From: DATADF01 sp046263155
GTDB taxonomy: Bacteria > Actinomycetota > CADDZG01 > WHSQ01
DNA length: 46,604 bases
Direction: 5' to 3'
Assembly: GCA_046263155.1 (NCBI GenBank)
Contig: JBHELF010000063.1
Coordinates: 1 to 46,604 of the forward strand
Shown here: positions 1-7,845 of the stretch, in pieces
Numbering within the stretch: the stretch's first letter is position 1
Layout of the letters: the number at the start of each line of letters is the position of its first letter
The notes under the pieces: generated by a model
What the model saw: only the letters and a program-made list of their open reading frames with translations
Told to the model about the DNA's origin: nothing
The model's database searches: none
Position numbers and translations under genes: made by a program

Positions 1-48
1 CTCGTACTGCTTGTCGTTCTTGATACTGGGGCCGTGGTCCTTGGCCAT
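1..48 (-). CDS. 5' part of a small DUF7218-like protein (runs off the window)
   Basis: Only the first 16 codons are in the window (MAKDHGPSIKNDKQYE); the gene continues past base 1. The ATG at 48 follows a strong ribosome binding site, AGGAGGT, 4-5 nt upstream. The opening MAKDHGPSIK is typical of short basic actinobacterial proteins annotated DUF7218 or Rho-N-like, which have no established function. The family assignment rests on recall of this N-terminal signature alone, and the rest of the protein cannot be checked here. It lies downstream of the PPOX gene on the same strand and may share its transcript. Confidence 0.6.
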   Translation of the reverse strand, partial: MAKDHGPSIKNDKQYE

Positions 49-71
49 GGCTACCTCCTTCCCATGACTCG

Positions 72-452
72 TTACGAGATCTGCCGCGTAGGACGAATCT
101 TCAGAATCACGCGTTCCGTTTCTATGGGGTTCTTGTAGGGGCCACCCGTGTACTTCTCGCTCAGAGAATCGATGTGGGTACGCGCCTCGTCCCCAGTGAT
201 CGTGTCCTCGACAACTCCGCGGACCTCGACGTAGTCGTAGGGATCATCCTCGTTCCGAACGGCGACCGACACGCGTTGGTCGCGCTGGATACAGCCGTAC
301 TTGAACCGCCCGGTCTCGGTGTTAAGAAGAATGTGCTTGTCATCGGAATCCACCCACATCATGTGGTTGGCAGGCGAGCCGTCCGACATAAGAAATGCCA
401 GCGTCGCGAAATTGCGCCCCTTGGTCAGGCGCTTGACTCCCTCGTCGAGCAT
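72..452 (-). CDS. PPOX-class (F420/FMN-dependent) oxidoreductase-like protein
   Basis: A 126-residue protein of the pyridoxamine-phosphate-oxidase split-barrel fold, in the subgroup usually annotated 'PPOX class F420-dependent'. Visible hallmarks are the N-terminal helix, the strand FATLAFLMSDGSPANHMMWV, the core ILLNTETGRFKYGCIQRDQRVSVAV and the strand YVEVRGVVE. Its length matches stand-alone members of the family. These proteins bind a flavin or the deazaflavin F420 and reduce small substrates; the substrate here cannot be read from sequence. The ATG at 452 has a clear AGGAGGT ribosome binding site 6 nt upstream, which supports this start. It is transcribed toward the DUF7218-like gene. 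Confidence 0.85.
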   Translation of the reverse strand: MLDEGVKRLTKGRNFATLAFLMSDGSPANHMMWVDSDDKHILLNTETGRFKYGCIQRDQRVSVAVRNEDDPYDYVEVRGVVEDTITGDEARTHIDSLSEKYTGGPYKNPIETERVILKIRPTRQIS

Positions 453-520
453 GGAGTGACCTCCTAGAGGATCGAAAGTCCTCTAGTCCACCTACCCGAC
501 CAACCCCAGGTCTATGCAGC

Positions 521-1561
521 TTAGGGGCGCGGCCCCCAATCGAGCCCAGCCTCGCTGGCATCAAGCTCGATGTCGATGAGTTTCACAACGTTAGATCCGT
601 CGGATCTCATGGTGTAAATCTTGTAGGCACCGTCGCGGTCACTCAAGAACGCGATCCGCTTCCCATCGGGGGACCAGATTCCAAATAGGTTGTCGGCATC
701 ACTATCGGCCGTCAAATTCTGGGGATGGGTTCCGTCCCGACGCATCATCCAGATATCACGATCGGCTTCCCCAGCGGCGAGGGAAATGAACGGAGTTTGT
801 ATTTGGCTTTGTCCCGATCCAAAGAGAATTTTCTTGCCATCCGGAGACCAGTGGGGACCGAAAGCCTGCACGCCGGGATCGGTGACCACTCTGCGTCCGG
901 AGCCATCGGGCCGGATTACCTCCAAGGGGGTCCCTGCAGCCCCGCTGGCCTCCCGGTCGCGGGCGAAGATGATGAGACGACCGTCGGGAGACCACTCGGG
1001 CGAGCTCTCTATGCCGGGTGTATCCGTTATCTGCACGAGGCCGGTGCCGTCGGCATTGATGACGTGGAGATTTACATCCGTTGGATCCGTGGGGTTGTTT
1101 CGGCGGGCGAACACGATCTTGTCGCCCTTAGGAGACCACGCCGGCACATAATCAGAGATTACGGGATCCTGGGTAAGGTTCGTCAAACCCGTCCCGTCGC
1201 CCTCCATCACATAGATGTCGGCGGTGGCGAACGAAGGGTGCAACCTCGCAAACGCAATCCGTCGACCATCCGGCGACCAGCTCGGCTGAATGTCGGCTTC
1301 GGAACCCTGAGTGAGCTGTTGGATCGCAGCGCCATTTGAGGGAACCGTGAAGATATCGAAATCGCAAAGAGGACCTGCGGTGAGCGGGCCGGTACCCGTG
1401 AGGCAAGGTCCCTGCAACGATGCGAAGACGATGGCGCCGGGTCGGCCGGGAAAGGTGGCATGTGCCGTTGGAACAACGGTTGGCGGCAACAGACCGACTC
1501 CCAACACGACGATCAATCCGAAAGCGATGACTACGCCTTCTCTTCGCGCGCGGACACTCAT
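521..1561 (-). CDS. Secreted TolB-like PD40 beta-propeller protein (copy 1)
   Basis: A 346-residue exported protein. Residues 1-35 form a signal peptide (basic MSVRARREG, a hydrophobic stretch, then cleavage near AHA). The rest is five to six PD40/TolB propeller blades recognised by repeated WSPDGRRIAFAR-type motifs, each followed by an 'I..m..DGtg...LT' segment. Such propellers bind proteins or peptides outside the membrane, and no catalytic residues are apparent. A GAGGT ribosome binding site precedes the ATG at 1561. The next gene upstream (1643-2695) is a close paralogue; the last 60 codons of both end in nearly the same way (SDRDG.YK.YTMRSDGSNV, then GLDWGPRP), which points to tandem duplication. 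The binding partner is unknown. Confidence 0.85.
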   Translation of the reverse strand: MSVRARREGVVIAFGLIVVLGVGLLPPTVVPTAHATFPGRPGAIVFASLQGPCLTGTGPLTAGPLCDFDIFTVPSNGAAIQQLTQGSEADIQPSWSPDGRRIAFARLHPSFATADIYVMEGDGTGLTNLTQDPVISDYVPAWSPKGDKIVFARRNNPTDPTDVNLHVINADGTGLVQITDTPGIESSPEWSPDGRLIIFARDREASGAAGTPLEVIRPDGSGRRVVTDPGVQAFGPHWSPDGKKILFGSGQSQIQTPFISLAAGEADRDIWMMRRDGTHPQNLTADSDADNLFGIWSPDGKRIAFLSDRDGAYKIYTMRSDGSNVVKLIDIELDASEAGLDWGPRP

Positions 1562-1642
1562 TAGGACCTCACCCTTGCGAGGACGCCAAACGTTCTTTTG
1601 GGAGAGACGCAGGTTTATCAGTGCTGAGTCCCAAAGGAAGCT

Positions 1643-2695
1643 TCATGGGCGCGGGCCCCAATCCAGCCCGGCCTCGTTCGCGTTCAGTTCGAGATCGATG
1701 AGTTTCCTAACGTTGGATCCGTCGGATCTCATCGTGTAAAGCTTGTAGCTGCCATCCCGGTCGCTCAAGAAAGCGATGCGTTTCCCATCGGGCGACCACA
1801 CTCCAAACAGGTGGTCCGACTCGCTACCCGCAGTCAGGTTCCTCGCGCCGGTGCCGTCCGGCGCAATCGTCCAGAGGTCCCGAGGGTCGTCGCCCGATAC
1901 AGCGGTGTAAAGGATGCTTTTCCCATCGGGCGACCAGTGGGGCACACAAGCACCACCGCCCGGGACCTCAAGCGTTCTATGGCCGGAGCCATCGGGCCGA
2001 ATCAGCCCCAGCGGCCCGGCACCGGGAGTGTTGGCCGTCTCGCGGCAGGTACCGAAAACGATCCAGCGACCATCGGGCGACCACTCCCCCGCGCCCGCTA
2101 TCCCTGGCGTGCCCGCGAGCCGCGTCACATCGCTGCCGTCCGCGTTCATGATGTACATACGTATGTCTGTTACCGCCGGAGGAGGGACCAGTCCGCTTGG
2201 GGATCGTCGAGAGAAGAGGATCTTGCCCCCATCCGGGGACCATGCGGGCTGGTAGTCAGAAACGGTGTAGTCGGGCGTGAGGTTCGTAACTCCCGTTCCG
2301 TCGCGTTCCATGACCCATATGTCCGAGTTCGTAAGTAGCAGGTCCGTCCTCACAAATGCCAATCGCCGACCGTCCGGCGACCAAGCCGGTTGAATGTCGA
2401 TGTCGGACCCCTCGGAGACGCGCCGGATCGCGCTGCCGTTGGGCGCGACGCTGAAGATGTCGTAGTCGCAGCCAAGGTGGTCGCCGGCGATGCCAGTGGT
2501 CGAGATCAACGAACGGGCGCCACCGGCATCGGGACAGAGTCCCTGGAGCGAGGAGAAGGCGATGCCGCCGTTGCGACCGGGAAAGATCGCCTGGGCCCTT
2601 GGGGCGATGGAGCGCGGCAGCAATCCGATCCCCCACGCGAGAGCGGCGATCACGCCCAGTGCCACAGTTTTTCTTCGGTGTCGAACAGTCAGCAC
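1643..2695 (-). CDS. Secreted TolB-like PD40 beta-propeller protein (copy 2)
   Basis: A 350-residue paralogue of the downstream gene, starting at GTG 2695 with a GGAGGG ribosome binding site about 11 nt upstream. It has an N-terminal signal peptide (basic LTVRHRRK, hydrophobic core, cleavage near AQA) and PD40 blades carrying WSPDGRRLAFVR, WSPDGGKILFSR, WSPDGRWIVFGT, WSPDGKSILYTA and WSPDGKRIAFLS. The 81 bp gap to copy 1 suggests co-transcription. It is probably extracytoplasmic, either free or cell-surface associated. No enzyme signature is present. Propellers of this kind occur in TolB and as non-catalytic parts of peptidases, so a binding role is inferred rather than shown. Confidence 0.85.
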   Translation of the reverse strand: MLTVRHRRKTVALGVIAALAWGIGLLPRSIAPRAQAIFPGRNGGIAFSSLQGLCPDAGGARSLISTTGIAGDHLGCDYDIFSVAPNGSAIRRVSEGSDIDIQPAWSPDGRRLAFVRTDLLLTNSDIWVMERDGTGVTNLTPDYTVSDYQPAWSPDGGKILFSRRSPSGLVPPPAVTDIRMYIMNADGSDVTRLAGTPGIAGAGEWSPDGRWIVFGTCRETANTPGAGPLGLIRPDGSGHRTLEVPGGGACVPHWSPDGKSILYTAVSGDDPRDLWTIAPDGTGARNLTAGSESDHLFGVWSPDGKRIAFLSDRDGSYKLYTMRSDGSNVRKLIDLELNANEAGLDWGPRP

Positions 2696-2842
2696 CCTGG
2701 CTACGCCCTCCTATGCCTCAAACGTATGTTCGACCTTCAGACGGCTCTCCTCCACCAGGCGTGAAGAATCGGTTCCCGATCGTGCACCGGCGCTTCCGCC
2801 CGGAGAAGACGTAATGGCCGTGGAGCCGGAGAAGACCCAGCT

Positions 2843-4750
2843 TCAGTCGAGCGCGATCGGCCCAAGGCATTCTTCGGGAATGCCGAACGAGTCGACCAGG
2901 AGACGAGCGTGGGGGCGGAGCTCGGCGCAGAGCTGATTCACCGCGGCGATGACGGCCTTCGAGGCGCGTGGGGTTAGCCGTCCGTGTTCCTGGTACCAGC
3001 CGCGTTGTCTTTCGACCGTCGCCAACGCGTGCAGGTCGCAGACCTTATTGAGAAGCGAGGCGACCGCCTCGTCGGCGCAGCGATCGATCGCCGCCACGAA
3101 GCACTCGAGCACGATGCGGTCGATGTGCGCCTGGGCGGTAAGGAGGACATGATCCTGGGCCCGGTTGAAGACCGCGAACGCGTCTTCGCCCGCGTCGATC
3201 CCTCGTTTCAGACGGCGGGCCAAGCCCTCGATCAGATGCCGCTCGCGCCATTCGAACAGTTCCAGATGGTGACCACGATCGAGGATCGAGTTGTCGTCAT
3301 CGCGTCCCGGCACAGCCGCGATCAGCGTCTCGATCAGCTGACGGCCGGAGAAACGCTCGATAGCCCTCGTCAGGACCTGATCGGTGACGAAGCGCGCCAT
3401 TCCCAGGATGTCGAGGCTGCCGAACTCATCGCGGTAGTCGGTGAGGAGTCCCTTGGCTACCAACTGAAGCAACACGGTGTTGTCACCCTCGAAGGTCGTG
3501 AATACATCGGTATCGGCCTTCAGTTGTGGCAGGCGATTGTCCGATAGATAGCCGGCACCACCACAAGCCTCGCGACAGGTTTGGATCGTCGCAGTCGCGT
3601 GCCACGTGGTCGTCGCCTTGACGCCGGCGGCGACAGCCTCGAGGCGCCGACGGTCCTTCTCGGAGTGGTCCTGGGTTGAAAACGATTCGTGGAGAAGGCC
3701 GACTAACTCTTCTTGCGCGAAATGAAGTGCATAGGTTGTGGCGAGCCGCGGAAGCAAACGACGCTGATGCTGAAAGAAGTCGAGGATGGTCACCTCTTCG
3801 TCGCCGTCCGGAGGGCTGAACTGCTTGCGCCGGAGACCGTAGCGAATGGCAATCGCAAGAGCGACCTTCGCAGCACTGACCGCTGCCCCCGAGACGCTGA
3901 CCCGACCCTGCACCAGCGTCCCGATCATCGTGAAGAAACGGCGCGTGCGGTTGTCGATCGGGCTCGAATATGTGCCATCGGGCGCGACCGAGCCGTACCG
4001 GTCCAGCAAGGCCGCGCGCGGCACGCGCACCTGATCGAAGTACAGGCGGCCGTTGTCAACTCCATTGAGACCGGCCTTGTGACCGCAGTCCTCGATCGTG
4101 ACTCCGGGAACGACCTTGCCCTGTGCGTCTCGGATCGGCACGAGAAAGGCATGGACCCCGTGGGACTCGTCGCCATCTATGAGTTGCGCGAAGACAACCG
4201 CTATGTGCCCGTCCCGGGCCGCGTTGCCGATGTAATCCTTGCGCGCGTCCTCGTCGGGCGTATGGATCACGAAGACCTGGTCCTCGGGAATGTAGGTGGC
4301 GGTGGTCCGCAGCGATTGCACGTCCGAGCCATGGCCGGTCTCCGTCATCCCGAAGCAGCCCGGAAGCGCCAGGGACATCACCTCTTTCAGGTAGCGCTCG
4401 TGATGCTGTTCGGTCCCCAGGTGATAGATCGCTCCGCCGAAGAGGCCCCACTGCACCCCAACTTTCACCAATAGAGAAAGGTCGCCGAAGCCCAGCGTCT
4501 CGAAACCGGTGACGAATGCGCCGACGTCGCCACCACCGCCGTAGCGCTCGGGGAAACCGAACCTTGGTCCCGGCGTCTCGGCCAGGGCCTGCATCTGCTC
4601 GAAGACGCGCGCCCGGTGCTCTTCGGTCGCCAGCCCCGAAACGGGTTTGAAGAGCGGCCGCCGCAGTTGATCGCGCGCCTCCTCACGGACTTCCGCCCAT
4701 TTCCCATCGAGAAAGGAGTGCAGGGTCGAGACATCTGGCGGCGGCTTCAC
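2843..4750 (-). CDS. Acyl-CoA oxidase / acyl-CoA dehydrogenase-like flavoenzyme
   Basis: A large acyl-CoA dehydrogenase-superfamily protein (635 aa from the GTG at 4750) with the three-part acyl-CoA oxidase layout: N-terminal helical domain, central beta domain with the FAD/substrate motif CFGMTETGHGSDV (about 132-144) and two C-terminal helical domains. The catalytic base is probably Glu421 in TFEGDN. It would oxidise acyl-CoA to trans-2-enoyl-CoA with FAD; the size and C-terminal domain favour the oxidase group over 380-residue dehydrogenases. The reading frame stays open to 4912, which would overlap the divergent protease gene, and the extra 54 residues look non-conserved; the GTG start matches the usual family N-terminus. 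No strong ribosome binding site was found, so the start is uncertain. Confidence 0.85.
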   Translation of the reverse strand: MKPPPDVSTLHSFLDGKWAEVREEARDQLRRPLFKPVSGLATEEHRARVFEQMQALAETPGPRFGFPERYGGGGDVGAFVTGFETLGFGDLSLLVKVGVQWGLFGGAIYHLGTEQHHERYLKEVMSLALPGCFGMTETGHGSDVQSLRTTATYIPEDQVFVIHTPDEDARKDYIGNAARDGHIAVVFAQLIDGDESHGVHAFLVPIRDAQGKVVPGVTIEDCGHKAGLNGVDNGRLYFDQVRVPRAALLDRYGSVAPDGTYSSPIDNRTRRFFTMIGTLVQGRVSVSGAAVSAAKVALAIAIRYGLRRKQFSPPDGDEEVTILDFFQHQRRLLPRLATTYALHFAQEELVGLLHESFSTQDHSEKDRRRLEAVAAGVKATTTWHATATIQTCREACGGAGYLSDNRLPQLKADTDVFTTFEGDNTVLLQLVAKGLLTDYRDEFGSLDILGMARFVTDQVLTRAIERFSGRQLIETLIAAVPGRDDDNSILDRGHHLELFEWRERHLIEGLARRLKRGIDAGEDAFAVFNRAQDHVLLTAQAHIDRIVLECFVAAIDRCADEAVASLLNKVCDLHALATVERQRGWYQEHGRLTPRASKAVIAAVNQLCAELRPHARLLVDSFGIPEECLGPIALD

Positions 4751-4890
4751 CGGGGCCAGTCTGCTTGCTGACCCTGCTCCTTTCCAGTGGTGAAATCGGA
4801 GCTCGGCTCGAAGAGTCGAGTGGTCACGGATAGTCCTCGCCGGGCTTACGATCGAATTCGCTAGGCGTTCGAGATTACGAGGGGGATGGG

Positions 4891-6579
4891 ATGACCGACC
4901 GACTTCGTCCACGCCACCGCCGATCCCGGCGCGGCGCCCGCATGCTGGTGGCCGTCGCAGTCCTCGTTGGGGCCGTTGCGATCGGTTCTAGCGGAGCCGC
5001 CGCCTCGTCCGGGATCAGGCGAGTGGAGCTTCCGGTCTCCGGGCGCTACATCGTGGCCCTCAACTCGAATACGGACGATGTGCTGGCTACGGCTCTAAGC
5101 CTCGTGGCCGAGCATGATGCACGGCTCGGCTACGTCTATCTACATGCATTGCAAGGTTTCTCGGTCGAGATGAGCCCTCTCGAAGCCCTCGCGCTGAGCC
5201 TCGATCCTCGCGTCGCCTGGATCGAGCAGGACACCGCGGTTCGAGCCGTGGGCACTCAAAGCAACCCCCCTTGGGGGCTCGATCGCGTCGATCAGAGAAA
5301 CCTCCCCCTGAGCAGCTCCTACACCTATGGCCCGACTGGAAGCGGCGTGACCGCCTACATCATCGATACCGGGATTCGGACCAGCCACTCGGACTTCGGG
5401 GGTCGAGCTCGGCACGGTTACGACTTCGTCGACGGTGACGCCGACGCGAGCGACTGCAACGGACACGGCACGCACGTCGCCGGCACGGTCGGAGGCTCGA
5501 CCTACGGGGTTGCGAAGTCCGTCTCGCTGGTCGGAGTCCGGGTTCTCGACTGCGGTGGCTCGGGCTCGGGCGCGGACATCATCGCCGGCATCGACTGGGT
5601 GACCGCGAATCACCAGGCGAATCAGGCCGCCGTCGCAAACGTGAGCCTCGGCACACTCATCGGGACAAGCTCCTCCATCGACACAGCGGTCCGCAACTCG
5701 ATAGCCGACGGCATCACCTATGCGATCGCCGCCGGAAACGGAAACGTCCTGGGGTTTTCGGAGGATGCGTGCAACACCTCTCCATCGCGAGTCGCCGAGG
5801 CGTTGACCGTCTCGGCCACCGACTCGAGCGACCGCAAAGCCTCCTGGGCCAATTACGGAACCTGCGTCGATGTCTTCGCTCCGGGAGTCGGAATCACCTC
5901 GGCCTGGTACACAGGGGATTCCGCGAGCGACACGATCAGCGGGACCTCGATGGCCAGCCCCCACGTCGCCGGCGTGGCGGCCCAATACCTGGAGACCAAC
6001 CCGACGGCATCGCCCGCGACCGTGGCAAACGCGATCAACAGCAACGCGACGACCGGCAAGGTCACGAGCGCCGGATCCGGGTCGCCCAATCGTCTCCTCT
6101 ACAACGCATTCCTGGGGGCTGCCCCGTCACCGAGTCCCACTCCAACTCCAACGGAGACGGCGACTCCTTCTCCGACGCCGACCGAATCTGCGACCGCTAC
6201 TCCAACCCCCAGCCCCAGTGAAACGACGGATCCCGATCGGAGCACTCCAAGTCTCACGAATGGGGTGGCTAAGGAGGACGCGAACGGTGCCGCGGGAACC
6301 TGGAAGTACTACAAGATCTTCGTTCCGGTCGGCAAGGCATCTCTTAAGTCCGAGATGGTGGGAGCAGCCTGCGGGCTCCTATCGTGCAACCCCGATCTCG
6401 ACCTCTACGTACGCAAGGGAGCCAAACCGACCACGAGCAATTACGCCTGCCGGCATGCGAACGGGTCCTCGACGGGATCCTGCACAGTCAATAACCCCGG
6501 GTCAGACTGGTGGTACATCGGGATCTACGTGTATTCGGGAAGCGCGAGCAAGCCCTACAGCGTCAAGGCGACTTACTAA
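4891..6579 (+). CDS. Secreted S8 subtilisin-like serine protease with C-terminal PPC domain
   Basis: A 562-residue exported protease. Residues 1-39 are a Tat/Sec-like signal peptide rich in Arg; about 40-118 is an inhibitor-I9 propeptide (SGRYIVALNS to WIEQDTAV). The peptidase domain spans about 125-405 with Asp159 (IIDTG), His192 (NGHGTHVAG), oxyanion Asn283 (AAGNGN) and Ser353 (GTSMASPHVAG), so the triad is complete. A Pro/Thr/Ser-rich linker (about 411-450) leads to a C-terminal PPC-type beta domain (about 455-562; DLDLYVRKG and the terminal GSASKPYSVKATY). The ATG follows GAGGGGGATGGG. It is proteinase K/thermitase-like and probably extracellular. The 3' end overlaps the convergent msrB by 4 bp. 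Confidence 0.93.
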   Translation: MTDRLRPRHRRSRRGARMLVAVAVLVGAVAIGSSGAAASSGIRRVELPVSGRYIVALNSNTDDVLATALSLVAEHDARLGYVYLHALQGFSVEMSPLEALALSLDPRVAWIEQDTAVRAVGTQSNPPWGLDRVDQRNLPLSSSYTYGPTGSGVTAYIIDTGIRTSHSDFGGRARHGYDFVDGDADASDCNGHGTHVAGTVGGSTYGVAKSVSLVGVRVLDCGGSGSGADIIAGIDWVTANHQANQAAVANVSLGTLIGTSSSIDTAVRNSIADGITYAIAAGNGNVLGFSEDACNTSPSRVAEALTVSATDSSDRKASWANYGTCVDVFAPGVGITSAWYTGDSASDTISGTSMASPHVAGVAAQYLETNPTASPATVANAINSNATTGKVTSAGSGSPNRLLYNAFLGAAPSPSPTPTPTETATPSPTPTESATATPTPSPSETTDPDRSTPSLTNGVAKEDANGAAGTWKYYKIFVPVGKASLKSEMVGAACGLLSCNPDLDLYVRKGAKPTTSNYACRHANGSSTGSCTVNNPGSDWWYIGIYVYSGSASKPYSVKATY

Positions 6580-6980
6580 GTCTTGGTAGAGGTCTCCGCC
6601 TCGAAGTCGAGCGCGCAAGAGTTGATGCAGTAGCGCTTGTGGTTGGGGCCCGGCCCGTCGTCGAAGACGTGGCCGAGGTGCCCGCCGCAGCGCTTGCACG
6701 TGACCTCCACTCGGTGCATGCCGTGGCTGAAGTCGTCGTGTAGCTCGACGTTCTCGCGCGCGGCGGGATCGGTGAAGCTCGGCCAACCCGTGCCGGAATC
6801 GAACTTCGTGTCGGCCGAGAACAGCTCCGCTCCGCAGGCCGCGCAGCGATACATCCCGGGATCGTGGTTATCGACGTACTTGCCCGTGAACGGTCGCTCG
6901 GTGCCCTTGAGTCGGAGGACCTCATATTGCTCGGCCGTGAGCTCCTCACGCCACTGTTCGTCAGTTTTCATTAGCTCCAC
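6576..6980 (-). CDS. msrB: Peptide-methionine (R)-S-oxide reductase MsrB
   Basis: A 134-residue MsrB that reduces methionine-R-sulfoxide in proteins. The zinc cysteines are Cys46/Cys49 (CAACG) and Cys95/Cys98 (CKRCGGHLGHVF), and the catalytic cysteine is Cys118 in RYCINS. The start chosen is GTG 6980 with an AGGGAG ribosome binding site 5 nt upstream; an in-frame ATG at 6971 is an alternative that loses three residues. It begins 9 bp after the msrA stop, so the two genes form an operon covering both sulfoxide stereoisomers. No secretion signal is seen, so it should act in the cytoplasm. Nearby respiratory and Cu/Zn-SOD genes fit an oxidative-stress setting. Confidence 0.97.
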   Translation of the reverse strand: MELMKTDEQWREELTAEQYEVLRLKGTERPFTGKYVDNHDPGMYRCAACGAELFSADTKFDSGTGWPSFTDPAARENVELHDDFSHGMHRVEVTCKRCGGHLGHVFDDGPGPNHKRYCINSCALDFEAETSTKT

Positions 6981-6989
6981 GGATGCTCC

Positions 6990-7538
6990 CTAGGCTGAAT
7001 GAACGGTTTTCGGGCGGGCGGGTGGCTGACCAGATCGACTGGCATCCGAATCGCCTTCTACTTTTTGGCGCAGGACCACGTTGCATACGGCCCGGCCCGC
7101 CTTCTCCTCGTAGCGCTGGTGATATTCCTCCGCGAGGTAGAACTCCGGAGCGGGGACGATCTGGGTCACGATCTCGCGCGGGTAACGCGCCTGGGCCTCC
7201 ACCTTCGAACGCAGTGCCGCGATGCGCTGGTCCTCATTGTGGAAGAAGATCGCGCTGCGGTACTGGTCCCCCACGTCCGGCCCCTGGCGGTTCAGTGAAG
7301 TCGGGTCGTGCATGGACCAGAAGAGCTCCAGGAGCTCTTCGTAGGACACCACGCTCGGATCGAACTCCACGCGCACGGCCTCGGCATGGCCGGTCGTGTG
7401 CGAGCACACCAGCTCGTAGGTGGGGTTGGGGACGTAACCGCCCGTGTAGCCCACTTTCGTGTCGGTCACGCCGTCGATCTTGCGGTACTCGGCCTCGATA
7501 CCCCAAAAGCAGCCCGCCGCAAGGGTCGCCGTCTCCAT
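6990..7538 (-). CDS. msrA: Peptide-methionine (S)-S-oxide reductase MsrA
   Basis: A 182-residue MsrA. The catalytic motif GCFWGIEAEY puts the nucleophilic cysteine at residue 10. Further family motifs are VGYTGG, HAEAVRVEFDP, LLELFWSMHDPT and DVGDQYRSAIFF, followed by AEEYHQRY. It reduces methionine-S-sulfoxide using thioredoxin-like donors. A later cysteine (RAVC, about 152) could be the resolving cysteine, but the usual C-terminal Gly-rich CxxxxC tail is absent, so recycling may be by the simple two-Cys or one-Cys route. Cytoplasmic. The msrB gene follows 9 bp downstream. A 75 bp gap separates it from the upstream DUF2277 gene. Confidence 0.97.
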   Translation of the reverse strand: METATLAAGCFWGIEAEYRKIDGVTDTKVGYTGGYVPNPTYELVCSHTTGHAEAVRVEFDPSVVSYEELLELFWSMHDPTSLNRQGPDVGDQYRSAIFFHNEDQRIAALRSKVEAQARYPREIVTQIVPAPEFYLAEEYHQRYEEKAGRAVCNVVLRQKVEGDSDASRSGQPPARPKTVHSA

Positions 7539-7618
7539 AAAGCCTCCTAATCCGCCCGTCGGCTTCTTCGCAACGCCTCCAACACGCCGGGAAGGGCGAA
7601 AGTTCCCGGCGCCAGGGC

Positions 7619-7843
7619 TCAGGCGCTCGCGAGTTCGCGAGGGGAACGCACCACGAGGTCGTCGAGCATCCTGCGCGAGGCCTCCGCGATCTCATCGACC
7701 GCCCGATCGAATACGTCCGCATTGGCACGGGAGGGCTGGCGGAACCCGCTGATCTTGCGGACGAACTGCAGCGCGGCGGCGTGAACCTCCTCGTCGGTTA
7801 CCGCCCCCTCAGGCACTCTCAGGGTCTTGATGCTCCGGCACAC
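7619..7843 (-). CDS. DUF2277 small protein at the end of the respiratory operon
   Basis: A 74-residue protein with the DUF2277 signature: MCRSIKTLR at the N-terminus, then ATDEE-like VTDEEVHAAALQFVRKISGFRQPS and a C-terminal helix. The family is small, cytosolic and of unknown function. The start ATG lies 3 bp past the qcrB stop, so it is the last gene of the bc-caa3 operon or a translationally coupled follower. The cysteine near the start (Cys2) is conserved in family members I recall and may be functional. Whether it serves respiration or is only a passenger cannot be told from sequence. Confidence 0.85.
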   Translation of the reverse strand: MCRSIKTLRVPEGAVTDEEVHAAALQFVRKISGFRQPSRANADVFDRAVDEIAEASRRMLDDLVVRSPRELASA

Positions 7844-7845
7844 GG

